A DNA stretch of 64,000 bases from CAZIKF01 sp964539825 (GTDB taxonomy: Bacteria; Muiribacteriota; UBA6191). The position numbers and the translations under genes were made by a program. The stretch covers positions 186,001 through 250,000 of the forward strand of contig CAZIKF010000002.1 of NCBI GenBank assembly GCA_964539825.1. Reading direction: 5' to 3'. This document shows, in pieces, positions 51,835 through 60,491 of this stretch (positions are counted from its first letter, which is position 1; each line of letters starts with the position of its first letter). The notes under the pieces were generated by a model. It did not search any database, was not told where the DNA came from, and was given only the letters and a program-made list of their open reading frames with translations.

Positions 51835-53292
51835 GTGTGTAATCAAGGTGCCAAAGAACAAGAGGAATCCAGCAAGGAGCCTCAAAAAGATCAGGCTGAA
51901 GCAAACCGAACCAATCATTCAAAATCCGAGAATGAAGATCCTCCACCCTATCGCCAGTACCGTGGTAGACGTGGGTCCAAAGGTCCAAGAAAGGGCCATG
52001 AAAAAAGTAAGCCGGCCAGAGTTCGCTACCTCGATCTGATCAAGCTCTCAGAAGAAACCATTAGAACTGATGCCAATGAGTACCAGATTAAGAATGCTGC
52101 GAGCATGACTAAAGATGAGATAGGATTTCAGCTATTTCGATCCATGGTTGAGTCTGAAGGCAATGGTTTGAGTGCAAGTCGCGGGATCCTCGAAATTCTT
52201 CAGGATGGATATGGATTTCTGCGCACTCAGATGTGCACCATCGACAAACAAGACGTTTATGTTTCCAGTGCCCAAATCAAAAAGCTCGGCCTGAGAACGG
52301 GAGATTTCATCGTGGGTCAAACCCGCGCGCCCAAGGACAGTGAATCGTACCACGCTCTACTGCGTGTGGAATGCAGTAATACCATTGACCCGGACAAGAT
52401 TCGACGAATCACCCCTTTCGATGACCTGGTACCCCTGTATCCCAATCAAAAATTTGATATCCATGTAGAGAATAAACATGATCCATCCGTAAGAATCGTT
52501 GACTTGATCACTCCTATTGGAAAGGGACAGCGCGGATTAATTGTAGCTCCTCCAAAAGCGGGTAAGACTACCCTTTTGAAACAGCTTGCCAACGCCCTAA
52601 CCGAGAATAATCCAGATTTGGTTCTATTTGTTCTGCTCATTGATGAAAGACCTGAAGAGGTAACTGACATGACTCGGTCCGTAGAGGGAGAGGTTATCGC
52701 CTCCACTTTCGATCAGCACCTGACTAATCATATTCGGGTATCTGAAATCGTTCTCGAAAGAGCAAAACGACTCGTGGAACAGGGCAAGGATGTCGTGATT
52801 TTATTGGATAGTATCACCAGGCTGGCAAGAGCCTATAATATAGCCGTCCCTTCTTCAGGACAGACCCTCTCAGGTGGAGTTAATCCGCTTGCATTGTATA
52901 AGCCCAAGAAATTCTTCGGTTCCGCTCGAAATATAGAATTCGGCGGCTCTCTTACAATTCTGGCTACAGCCCTCGTAGATACCGGGTCCAAGATGGATGA
53001 CGTTATCTTCGAGGAATTCAAGGGAACTGGAAATATGGAATTGCACCTTGATCGTAATCTCTTTAACAAGAGAGTCTTTCCTGCAATCAATCTACCCAAG
53101 TCCTCAACGCGGCGTGAAGAATTACTCGTTGAGCCGGACCAACTCAAGGGTATGACCATGTTACGCAGAGTCTTTGAAACCCTATCAGCCCAGGAAGGCG
53201 TGGAGCTTCTCATCAAGCAAATGAAAACCACAAAATCCAATAATGAGTTTCTATCAAATTTACAAAAACAGGCTGGTCTGACAAATAATTAG
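51835..53292 (+). CDS. rho: Transcription termination factor Rho
   Basis: About 485 residues from GTG 51835. A poorly conserved charged N-terminal extension (about 1-60, Gln/Glu/Lys then RGRRGSKGPRKG) precedes the cold-shock-like RNA-binding domain (GILEILQDGYGFLR). The RecA-type ATPase follows: Walker A PPKAGKTT, LLIDERPEEVTDM, VVILLDSITRLARAYN, GGVNPLALYKPKKFFGSARN. The hexamer unwinds RNA to stop transcription. The basic extension is like those in several non-proteobacterial Rhos. Confidence 0.97.
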   Translation: MCNQGAKEQEESSKEPQKDQAEANRTNHSKSENEDPPPYRQYRGRRGSKGPRKGHEKSKPARVRYLDLIKLSEETIRTDANEYQIKNAASMTKDEIGFQLFRSMVESEGNGLSASRGILEILQDGYGFLRTQMCTIDKQDVYVSSAQIKKLGLRTGDFIVGQTRAPKDSESYHALLRVECSNTIDPDKIRRITPFDDLVPLYPNQKFDIHVENKHDPSVRIVDLITPIGKGQRGLIVAPPKAGKTTLLKQLANALTENNPDLVLFVLLIDERPEEVTDMTRSVEGEVIASTFDQHLTNHIRVSEIVLERAKRLVEQGKDVVILLDSITRLARAYNIAVPSSGQTLSGGVNPLALYKPKKFFGSARNIEFGGSLTILATALVDTGSKMDDVIFEEFKGTGNMELHLDRNLFNKRVFPAINLPKSSTRREELLVEPDQLKGMTMLRRVFETLSAQEGVELLIKQMKTTKSNNEFLSNLQKQAGLTNN

Positions 53293-53337
53293 CGTAGTGG
53301 TAAAATGCTGCCTTTCTCAGTTTAGAAAGGAGCAGTC

Positions 53338-54375
53338 ATGCCCATTGCCACTTATGAAGAATATTCAAAAATGCTGGATAAGGCCCTTGAGGGCGGATAT
53401 GCTTTCCCAGCAATCAATGTAACCTCAACCTCAACGGCTAATGCCGCAATTCAAGCCTTTGCGGAAGCCGGCTCCGATGGGATCATCCAGGTTTCCACCG
53501 GAGGGGGAGAATTCGCCTCCGGACAGGGCATCAAAAACGGAGCCATTGGCGCCATTTCGATCGCTCAGCATGTTCACCTTGTGGCCAAAGAGTATGACGT
53601 TCTCATAGCGCTCCATACAGACCATTGCACCCCTAAAAAAGTAGAGCCCTTTTTAATACCGCTGATTGAAGAGACAGAGCGGCGACGTGCCAAAGGTGAG
53701 CCCAATCTCTTTAACAGCCACATGTTCGATGGTTCTGAACTTCCCACCGAGGAAAACATAAGAATCTCAAGAGAGCTTCTAGAAAGATGTGCCCGCAATG
53801 AAATCATCCTGGAAGTAGAGAGTGGAGTAGTGGGAGGGGAAGAGGACGGTGTTGATAACGAAGGAACGCCTGCTGAAAAACTCTACACTACGCCGGAAGA
53901 CATGTTGGCATTCGCGAAAGCGCTCAAACCCATAGGCAGGTATATGCTTGCGGCAACATTTGGAAATGTTCATGGAGTCTATAAGCCTGGAAATGTAAAA
54001 CTGACTCCCAGAATTCTGCGTGAGGGACAGGCGGCTGTGGAACAAGAGCTTGGCAGAGATTTCCGTATCCACCTTGTTTTTCATGGCGGCTCCGGTTCCG
54101 CGCTGGAAGAAATTCATGAAACCCTCAATTACGGGGTCATTAAAATGAATGTGGATACAGACACGCAATACACCTATACCCGTCCCGTTGTGGACTTCAT
54201 GCTAACCAACTATGACAAGGTTCTTAAAGTTGAGGGAGAAGTAGGTTCTAAGAAACACTATGACCCAAGAAACTGGATGAAGATAGCCGAGACTTCCATG
54301 AAGGAGAGAGTCAAGCAAGCAGTAATCGACCTGAAATCAGACGGTAAAAGCCTACTCAAGCAGAATACCGATTGA
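53338..54375 (+). CDS. fba: Fructose-bisphosphate aldolase, class II
   Basis: A 345-residue zinc aldolase of the FbaA-type (long class IIA): PAINVTSTSTANAAIQAF, LHTDHC with zinc-binding His, LFNSHMFDGS, EVESGVVGGEEDGV, FGNVHGVY, HGGSGS and KMNVDTDTQY. It cleaves fructose-1,6-bisphosphate in glycolysis or makes it in gluconeogenesis. GAAAGGAG precedes the ATG. 45 bases after rho, and followed by a clear terminator. Confidence 0.97.
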   Translation: MPIATYEEYSKMLDKALEGGYAFPAINVTSTSTANAAIQAFAEAGSDGIIQVSTGGGEFASGQGIKNGAIGAISIAQHVHLVAKEYDVLIALHTDHCTPKKVEPFLIPLIEETERRRAKGEPNLFNSHMFDGSELPTEENIRISRELLERCARNEIILEVESGVVGGEEDGVDNEGTPAEKLYTTPEDMLAFAKALKPIGRYMLAATFGNVHGVYKPGNVKLTPRILREGQAAVEQELGRDFRIHLVFHGGSGSALEEIHETLNYGVIKMNVDTDTQYTYTRPVVDFMLTNYDKVLKVEGEVGSKKHYDPRNWMKIAETSMKERVKQAVIDLKSDGKSLLKQNTD

Positions 54376-54381
54376 TTGAAG

Positions 54382-54403
54382 CACGCAAGGCTTGTGTGTT
54401 TTT
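54382..54403 (+). terminator. Rho-independent terminator after fba
   Basis: Stem CACGCAA (54382-54388) with TTGTGTG (54392-54398, one G-T pair), loop GGC, then TTTTT (54399-54403). It lies 7 bases after the aldolase stop. Confidence 0.75.
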
Positions 54404-54537
54404 GAATTGCCAGGTCAAAACCCGAAGATGACAGAAGGTACTGTAGGGATAGAAACAATACAGAAACCGACTGCCTTAAATTAACAACTTTGGGGTCAAA
54501 ACCTAAAATTAAGGGATAGTCAGGAGTGTGGAACAAA

Positions 54538-57500
54538 ATGGCAAACTCAGAAAAGAATTCATCCATTAAGTACCCAGGTAAGAGAGTTACCTGTAACGGA
54601 AATCAACTTGTCCTGCACGCAGAATCGCTCATATCCGATGCCGGTGTGTTCTACCCGATCACCCCTTCAACTGAGCAAGGAGAGATGTTTGAAAACCTCT
54701 ATGCTAAAGGGCATTTAAATGCCTTTGGCAATTCTCTCATGGCTTTTGAAGCCGAGGGAGAACATGCTGCCCAGGGTGGTGCCATTGCCATGTCCGTGAC
54801 CGGTAAGAGAGTTGTAAATTTCACTTCCGGACAAGGGATTGTCTACGGCGTTGAACAATATTATCACGCCCCTGGAAAACTAAGTTCCATGGTGGTTTCG
54901 GTGGCCGCCAGGGCACTCACTAAGCATGCGCTAAATGTGCATTGTGGCCACGACGATGTCTATGCTGCCCTGGACACTGGCTGGATCATAGCTTTTGCCA
55001 AGGACGCCCAACAGGCAGCCGACCACGCGCTTATCCTCAGGAAGGTTTGTGAACTGAGCTTGAATCCCGGCATAAACGTTCAGGATGGATTTCTCACCTC
55101 ACATCTCGATCGAAGTTTTTACGAGGTTGAACCTGCACTGGTAAGAGAATTCCTTGGCAGGGCCGACGATGTTATCGACTGCCCCACCCAGGCACAAAAA
55201 ACCCTCTTTGGACCTACCCGAAGAAGGGTTGCGCAGATGATCGACCTCAAGAATCCGGTATTGCTCGGACCTGTGCAAAACCAGGAACACTATATGAATG
55301 GAGTCGCGGCCCGCAGAAACAATTTTTCAGAGCCGATTCTAGGTTTCTTCGAGAGCGCATACGAAGAGTTCGCGGCCCTCACAGGTAGAAAATATGGACT
55401 CATCTCCACCTACAATCTCGAAAAAGCGCAGACTGTTTTCATTACCCTTGGTTGCTCGGCGGAAAACCTGGAAGCCGCTGTGGACTATATACGGGATACC
55501 CGGGGTGAAGAAGCTGGGATCGTACACGTAAATGTCCTACGCCCCTTTCCTGAAAGGGCTGTGGTAGAGGCTATTCAAGGTAAAAAGAACGTAATTATTC
55601 TGGAGCGAACCGACGAACCTCTCGGTCCGGATAACCCCCTGACAAGGGATGTGCGAGTTTGCCTGAGCAAATCCATCGAGAATTTCCAAACCCATGCGCA
55701 TCCCCACCTGCCTAAATTGAATCCCGCCACTGAAAAGCCTTTTATATTTTCAGGAGTTTATGGCCTGGGCTCCCGTGATTTTCGACCGGAAGGAATGCTG
55801 GGCGCTTATGAATTCGCAATGGGACGACTGGCTCGACAAGACGGCAAACTTGCCACAGATGGAGAACGATTCTTCTTTCTTGGCATAGATCATCCCTATG
55901 CCGTTGAAACCGAAGAAACTCCTTCCCTGCTTCCAGAAGGAGCACGCGCAGTACGATTTCACTCTATTGGCGGATGGGGAATGATCACCACCGGAAAAAA
56001 TCTCAGTGAAATCCTCCTGGCCTGTTCCACAAACATTGCCAAAAAGAAAAATCTCTATGATGAACAGGGAAATTTGCAGGAACTGATTCACATCAGCGCT
56101 AATCCCAAGTACGGCTCCGAAAAAAAGGGGTCGCCAACCAACTATTTTCTGGTAGCCGCAAACCAGCGAGTGCGCGTCAACTGCGATCTTCGTCATGTAA
56201 CCGCTGTGCTCTGCTGTGATCCAAAAATCTTCACCCACACCAATCCCCTGACCGGACTATCTAAAGGCGGAAATTTTGTATGGGAATCCTCTGAGACCGA
56301 TCCTCAAAAAGTGTGGCGAAGAATTCCCCCAAAAGCTCGAAAAGAGATTATTGAGCGGGAGATTCAAATCTATGTCTTGAGTGGATTTAATATCGCCCGT
56401 AACGCGACGAATAGAGAGGATCTTCAGACCAGAATGCAGGGCAATGCGTTTCTCGGCGCTTTCTTCAAAGTCTCCCCCTTTCTTCAGCAAAACAGTATTT
56501 CTGATGAAGAATTTCAAACTATTGTACGGGGCCAGTACATGAAAAAGTTCGGACGTTTTGGAGAGGCAGTGGTCGACTCTAATATGCAGGTCATGCAGGC
56601 CGGATTTGACTCTGTGATAAAGATCGAGGCTCAGGATCTCGATGCTCCAGACACTTCAAGATTCATAGGTACCCTGGATCTGCCCTGTAAGACCGTATCC
56701 CCTGAAGTAGTTCCCGCAAACGAGGAATTCCTCCCCATGTTTACCATGGAGGCCTTCGATGCCGAATACCGCGCTGGTCTGGGCTACGATCAACCGTCTT
56801 CGCCATTAGCATCGGTCGGCATCATAGCCGCAGGCTCTGGAAAGGCGTCCGGCAAGTATGTGGCCAGAATTCAAACCCCGGTCTACATTGCTGAGAACTG
56901 TACCCAGTGTATGGAGTGTATCAGCGTATGCCCTGATACCGCGCTGCCAAACACAGCCCAGGATTTGGAAACAATTCTCAAGACAGCGATCTCACATTAT
57001 GTAACTGATAGAGGCTCAAAGGAGATTCTTCTGTCGAAAGTCTCAGAGATTGAGGCATCCACCCGCACTGGTATGGTCAGTTCGGTTAAGGCAAAGGAAA
57101 AAGTCCCCTTTCATGAGATTATTTCTGGGGAAATCGCGCGAATCCGGGAGCAGGATAATGCCGTCACCTCAGACTCACTTGATCAACTAAGCCATATTCT
57201 TGAGATCCTTCCACTCTCCTTCCAAAAGACCAAAAGTACCTTTGAGCTAAAAGAGAAGAAAGAACCGGGATCAGGAGGACTTTTTTCTATTTTTGTCAAT
57301 GACATGTGTAAAGGCTGCGCGGCCTGTGTAGAGGCCTGCGGCGATCATATGGCACTGAAGATGGTTGATGAGACAGAGGATGTATACGCTCATCATCTTT
57401 CCTCCAATGAATTCCTGAAACTACTGCCTGACACTGAACAGAAATACATGGGCATGTTTGACGCCATGGATCCGGCCCAATCACGCGCTGCCGCTCTTCG

Positions 57501-59250
57501 CAATCACCTTATGATGCAATCCAAATATTCGGCTTTTGTAGCGGGAGATGGAGCCTGTGCAGGATGTGGAGAAAAATCCGTCTTACGCTCTATTGCGACC
57601 ATTACCGAGACCTATATGCGACCTATCTTCCGTGCCAAAGCAAAGAGACTGAGAGAAAAGGCCGCGCTGCTTGAGGAGATCGGTGAAAATGCCCTGGGCC
57701 AAATGAGAGAAGAAAACACCGAATCCTACCTACTCTATGTGAGGGCTATCCAGCATCTGATCCTGGGACTTGGCGGAACCGATGAAGAGGATACCAAACA
57801 AAGAATAAGAGACGAGTTTCAGGGGTCAGACGAAGATTTACTCAAAGCAGTTTGCGCAGTTTTGCGCCAGGATGCCTATAACCATGATCAGCTAAAAACT
57901 TCCCAGGATACCCTCGAGAATGGCATGTGTGTGATGGCGATGGCTGCCCATACAGGATGTCAGACTGTCTACGGCTCTACTCCTCCTAACAATCCCCACC
58001 CCTACCCCTGGATGAACTCACTTTTTCAGGATGGCGCCACCATTGGGTGGCTGATCGGAGAGAGCTTTATTAAAACTCATTCCTTGAGATCGGTGATCCC
58101 CGAAAGACTCGCAAATGTCTTGTTGGGAACCAGCATCCCTCTTGAGGATCACAGTGACTCCATTTCTATAGATCCGGGACTTCCCGAATTCAGTGAAGAT
58201 GACTATTTTCGATTCTCCCACTTTTCCGACTCCTACATGACCGATTCAGAAATTGATGAACTTCCCAAAGTATGGGTCGTAGGCGGTGATGGAGGAATGG
58301 GAGACATTGGGTTTCAGAATGTTTCCAAAGCCGTTTTACAAAACCGTCCCAATGTAAAAATGGTCATGCTTGATACCCAGGTCTATTCCAATACCGGGGG
58401 TCAAAATTCTGAACAATCGCCCATGACAGGTGGTTTTGATATGAATCAATACGGGAAAGCCAGTGAAGGGAAACTCTCTGAAATGAAGTCGGTCGCCCAA
58501 TGTTTTTTAAGCGGCCATGGATCCCCGTTTCTTGCGCAGGTCTCCATGTCAAACGCGGCTAATTTATACAAAAATATTCTGGATTGCCTCACCTACAGAG
58601 GGACGGCATTCCTGCAGTCCTTTACCACATGTCAGCCGGAACATGGAGTCCCGGATCACGCGGCCCAGAAACAATCCAGGCTGATACGGGACTCTCGCGG
58701 AATGCCAGAATTCGTGAATAATCCCCAACTAGGCGAGACTTATTCTGACAGCCTGAGCTTGAAAGGGAATCCCTCTACGGAAAGAGACTGGTACCTTAAG
58801 GTTGTTCCAGGCTCCAAAGAAAGATACGCCTATACCTCAGCACATTGGGCTTTCACTGAAGCAAGGTTCAGAGCGCACCACAAAATCATCAAAAAGGAAG
58901 AAGCCCTAAAGCTAATACCCCTGGAAGAAAAACTAAAACTGATTACCATGAATGACATCGTCTACAGGAGACATTTAGACCCCGAGCACAGAGCCTACGT
59001 CCCGCCCGTGGGAGTTTACGTCCTGGATTTTCTAGATGACGGCACAGAGGTTTATCACAAAGTCTCAAGACAGATGGTGCTTTTCTGCGTAGAAAGAAGA
59101 AAGTCATGGAGACTCCTACAAAGCCGAGCAGGAGTTCACAACAAAGACTACCCAAGACAAAAGGTACTCCTAGAAAAAGTAGACAAGGGCGAGTGGAGCA
59201 CAAAAGAAGCCCAACAAAAAACAGAAGCCGACCTGGACGCCCTACTATAA
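54538..59250 (+). CDS. Pyruvate:ferredoxin (2-oxoacid:acceptor) oxidoreductase, long single-chain form
   Basis: About 1570 residues from ATG 54538, with AGGAG upstream. Order: pyrimidine-binding domain (YPITPSTEQGEM, FEAEGEHAAQGGAIAMSVTG), gamma domain (about 430-720), a ferredoxin-like insert with CTQCMECISVCP (from 788) and CKGCAACVEACG (from 924), a third Cys pair CAGCGEK (from 1007), and the TPP motif GGDGGMGDIGFQN (from 1249) with VYSNTGGQNS. Ordinary NifJ/PFOR is about 1170-1200 residues. The extra length lies between the two cluster motifs, in the 1030-1240 region and at the C-terminus. Pyruvate is the likely substrate, but another 2-oxoacid is possible. Confidence 0.88.
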   Translation: MANSEKNSSIKYPGKRVTCNGNQLVLHAESLISDAGVFYPITPSTEQGEMFENLYAKGHLNAFGNSLMAFEAEGEHAAQGGAIAMSVTGKRVVNFTSGQGIVYGVEQYYHAPGKLSSMVVSVAARALTKHALNVHCGHDDVYAALDTGWIIAFAKDAQQAADHALILRKVCELSLNPGINVQDGFLTSHLDRSFYEVEPALVREFLGRADDVIDCPTQAQKTLFGPTRRRVAQMIDLKNPVLLGPVQNQEHYMNGVAARRNNFSEPILGFFESAYEEFAALTGRKYGLISTYNLEKAQTVFITLGCSAENLEAAVDYIRDTRGEEAGIVHVNVLRPFPERAVVEAIQGKKNVIILERTDEPLGPDNPLTRDVRVCLSKSIENFQTHAHPHLPKLNPATEKPFIFSGVYGLGSRDFRPEGMLGAYEFAMGRLARQDGKLATDGERFFFLGIDHPYAVETEETPSLLPEGARAVRFHSIGGWGMITTGKNLSEILLACSTNIAKKKNLYDEQGNLQELIHISANPKYGSEKKGSPTNYFLVAANQRVRVNCDLRHVTAVLCCDPKIFTHTNPLTGLSKGGNFVWESSETDPQKVWRRIPPKARKEIIEREIQIYVLSGFNIARNATNREDLQTRMQGNAFLGAFFKVSPFLQQNSISDEEFQTIVRGQYMKKFGRFGEAVVDSNMQVMQAGFDSVIKIEAQDLDAPDTSRFIGTLDLPCKTVSPEVVPANEEFLPMFTMEAFDAEYRAGLGYDQPSSPLASVGIIAAGSGKASGKYVARIQTPVYIAENCTQCMECISVCPDTALPNTAQDLETILKTAISHYVTDRGSKEILLSKVSEIEASTRTGMVSSVKAKEKVPFHEIISGEIARIREQDNAVTSDSLDQLSHILEILPLSFQKTKSTFELKEKKEPGSGGLFSIFVNDMCKGCAACVEACGDHMALKMVDETEDVYAHHLSSNEFLKLLPDTEQKYMGMFDAMDPAQSRAAALRNHLMMQSKYSAFVAGDGACAGCGEKSVLRSIATITETYMRPIFRAKAKRLREKAALLEEIGENALGQMREENTESYLLYVRAIQHLILGLGGTDEEDTKQRIRDEFQGSDEDLLKAVCAVLRQDAYNHDQLKTSQDTLENGMCVMAMAAHTGCQTVYGSTPPNNPHPYPWMNSLFQDGATIGWLIGESFIKTHSLRSVIPERLANVLLGTSIPLEDHSDSISIDPGLPEFSEDDYFRFSHFSDSYMTDSEIDELPKVWVVGGDGGMGDIGFQNVSKAVLQNRPNVKMVMLDTQVYSNTGGQNSEQSPMTGGFDMNQYGKASEGKLSEMKSVAQCFLSGHGSPFLAQVSMSNAANLYKNILDCLTYRGTAFLQSFTTCQPEHGVPDHAAQKQSRLIRDSRGMPEFVNNPQLGETYSDSLSLKGNPSTERDWYLKVVPGSKERYAYTSAHWAFTEARFRAHHKIIKKEEALKLIPLEEKLKLITMNDIVYRRHLDPEHRAYVPPVGVYVLDFLDDGTEVYHKVSRQMVLFCVERRKSWRLLQSRAGVHNKDYPRQKVLLEKVDKGEWSTKEAQQKTEADLDALL

Positions 59251-59265
59251 AGAAAAAACCAAAAC

Positions 59266-59580
59266 CGGAAAGCAGAGCAAAGCGAAGCAAGACGAANNNN
59301 NNNNNNNNNNNNNNNNNNNNNNNNNNNNNNNNNNNNNNNNNNNNNNNNNNNNNNNNNNNNNNNNNNNNNNNNNNNNNNNNNNNNNNNNNNNNNNNNCTAC
59401 TATAAAGAAAAAACCAAAACCGGAAAGCAGAGCAAAGCGAAGCAAGACGAATGAACCAATCCGGAAAGCAGAGCAAAGCGAAGCAAGACGAAAGAACCAA
59501 ACCGGAAAGCAGAGCAAAGCGAAGCAAGACGAATGAACCAAACCGGAAAGCAGAGCAAAGCGAAGCAAGACGAATGAACC
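59266..59580 (+). repeat. 41 bp tandem repeat array, interrupted by the gap
   Basis: Unit CGGAAAGCAGAGCAAAGCGA continuing to GAATGAACCAAAC, 41 bases. One partial copy lies before the gap (59266-59296) and four after it at 59421, 59462, 59503 and 59544. Units are nearly identical. No spacers, so it is not a CRISPR array. Copy number may be collapsed. It lies just after the stop of the oxidoreductase gene. Confidence 0.85.
59297..59396. other. Assembly gap (100 N), probably an artefact
   Basis: Exactly 100 Ns. The 55 bases before it (59242-59296) are identical to the 55 bases after it (59397-59451), and the match is bounded by the gap on both sides. That is what two contigs overlapping by one 55-mer would give. 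Confidence 0.9.
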
Positions 59581-59599
59581 ACTAAAAGAAAGCCCCGTG

Positions 59600-59778
59600 G
59601 TGGTAAGGGAGTCGAATTCCCGAGTGATCAAGAAGGGCTGAGGTTTCGAGAAATGGTAGCTGAGGGTGGTTCGTGAGGAAGAGGTGGCATCGTCACCTTT
59701 GACGAAGGAACTACCCTCAGATGCCGTTTATCGGAAGATCAGCACCGTGAGCGCTCGGGAATTCGACTCCCTTACCAC
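59600..59778 (+). repeat. Palindromic element family 1, copy at 59.7 kb
   Basis: A 179 bp element with perfect 25 bp terminal inverted repeats (59600-59624 and 59754-59778). Inside: AGGTTTCGAGAAATGGTAGC, GGTGGTTCGTGAGGA, central hairpin AGGTG (59682-59686) with CACCT (59694-59698) and loop GCATCGT, then GACGAAGGAAC. The right arm contains the stop codon of the converging minus-strand gene at 59772. Confidence 0.85.
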
Positions 59779-60266
59779 TTATTGGTAAGAACTTTATCGG
59801 GGACTTCCTTGCGTCGCCAGTAAAAAGTTTCCCCGTCAGCAAACCCGATCTGCTCCTCATTGAGAAAGACAAAGGCGTTCACAATGTCATTCTGTTCCGC
59901 GAAGATGTGTTCGGGTATATCTCGAGGAAAAAGAGACCAGAGACTGCGAACCAATTGATCCGCTTCCCGTTTGACCTTTAGTGACTTATCCTCGATGAAC
60001 TGCTCAGCATCAGTTTTTTTCCTGGGAAGACGAGACCTATCGTAACGGACCTGGAGCTGGACTCCACCACTTTTGCCCAGGTACATTTTCACCTTATGTA
60101 CCGAACTCGAATGCTGAAGAGAGAATAGGCGGAAGTGGAGGTCCACCCACATGCCGAAGGTTATCGGAACATTGACTCGATAAGTGTTGACCAACTCTTC
60201 CCCTGCGAAGGAAGGAGCCAGGCTCAACAAAAACAACCAAATTCCAATCCAAAGCGCCTTCAACAA
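59772..60266 (-). CDS. Secreted hypothetical protein
   Basis: A 164-residue protein with a signal peptide (IGIWLFLLSLAPSFAG, cut near residue 22). The mature part is beta-rich at first (NTYRVNVPITFGMWVDLHF, VHKVKMYLGKSGGVQLQVRYD), then helical with basic residues. No family recognised. The last three codons, including the stop, lie inside the arm of the palindromic element, so the C-terminal KW may be element-derived. Divergent from the catalase-like gene. Confidence 0.6.
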   Translation of the reverse strand: MLKALWIGIWLFLLSLAPSFAGEELVNTYRVNVPITFGMWVDLHFRLFSLQHSSSVHKVKMYLGKSGGVQLQVRYDRSRLPRKKTDAEQFIEDKSLKVKREADQLVRSLWSLFPRDIPEHIFAEQNDIVNAFVFLNEEQIGFADGETFYWRRKEVPDKVLTNKW

Positions 60267-60491
60267 ACTCTCCTTTTTTGTGAAATCGGCACAATGGGGA
60301 TGAGAATCAATGGGAAGAATGGAAACACAGAAACAAAGTGAAATGGGGGGGGATGAGGAAATGGTTACCGTGTGGAATAATGATCTGTAGTGGAAAAGAG
60401 AACCAGAAATGATAGGATTTCAGGTAACAATTTCTGACGACTCACGTAGTGTCTGTGATTACAAAATTTGTAGTGGAGCATTAGGAGAACT

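Noticed and set aside
59266..59580. CRISPR-like array
   Set aside because: The 41-base units abut directly with no unique spacers, and no cas genes are present.
58943..59631. Long minus-strand open frames rich in Leu/Phe/Ser across the gap
   Set aside because: They are translations of the tandem repeat and run through Ns and the antisense of the oxidoreductase gene. No start signal or natural composition.
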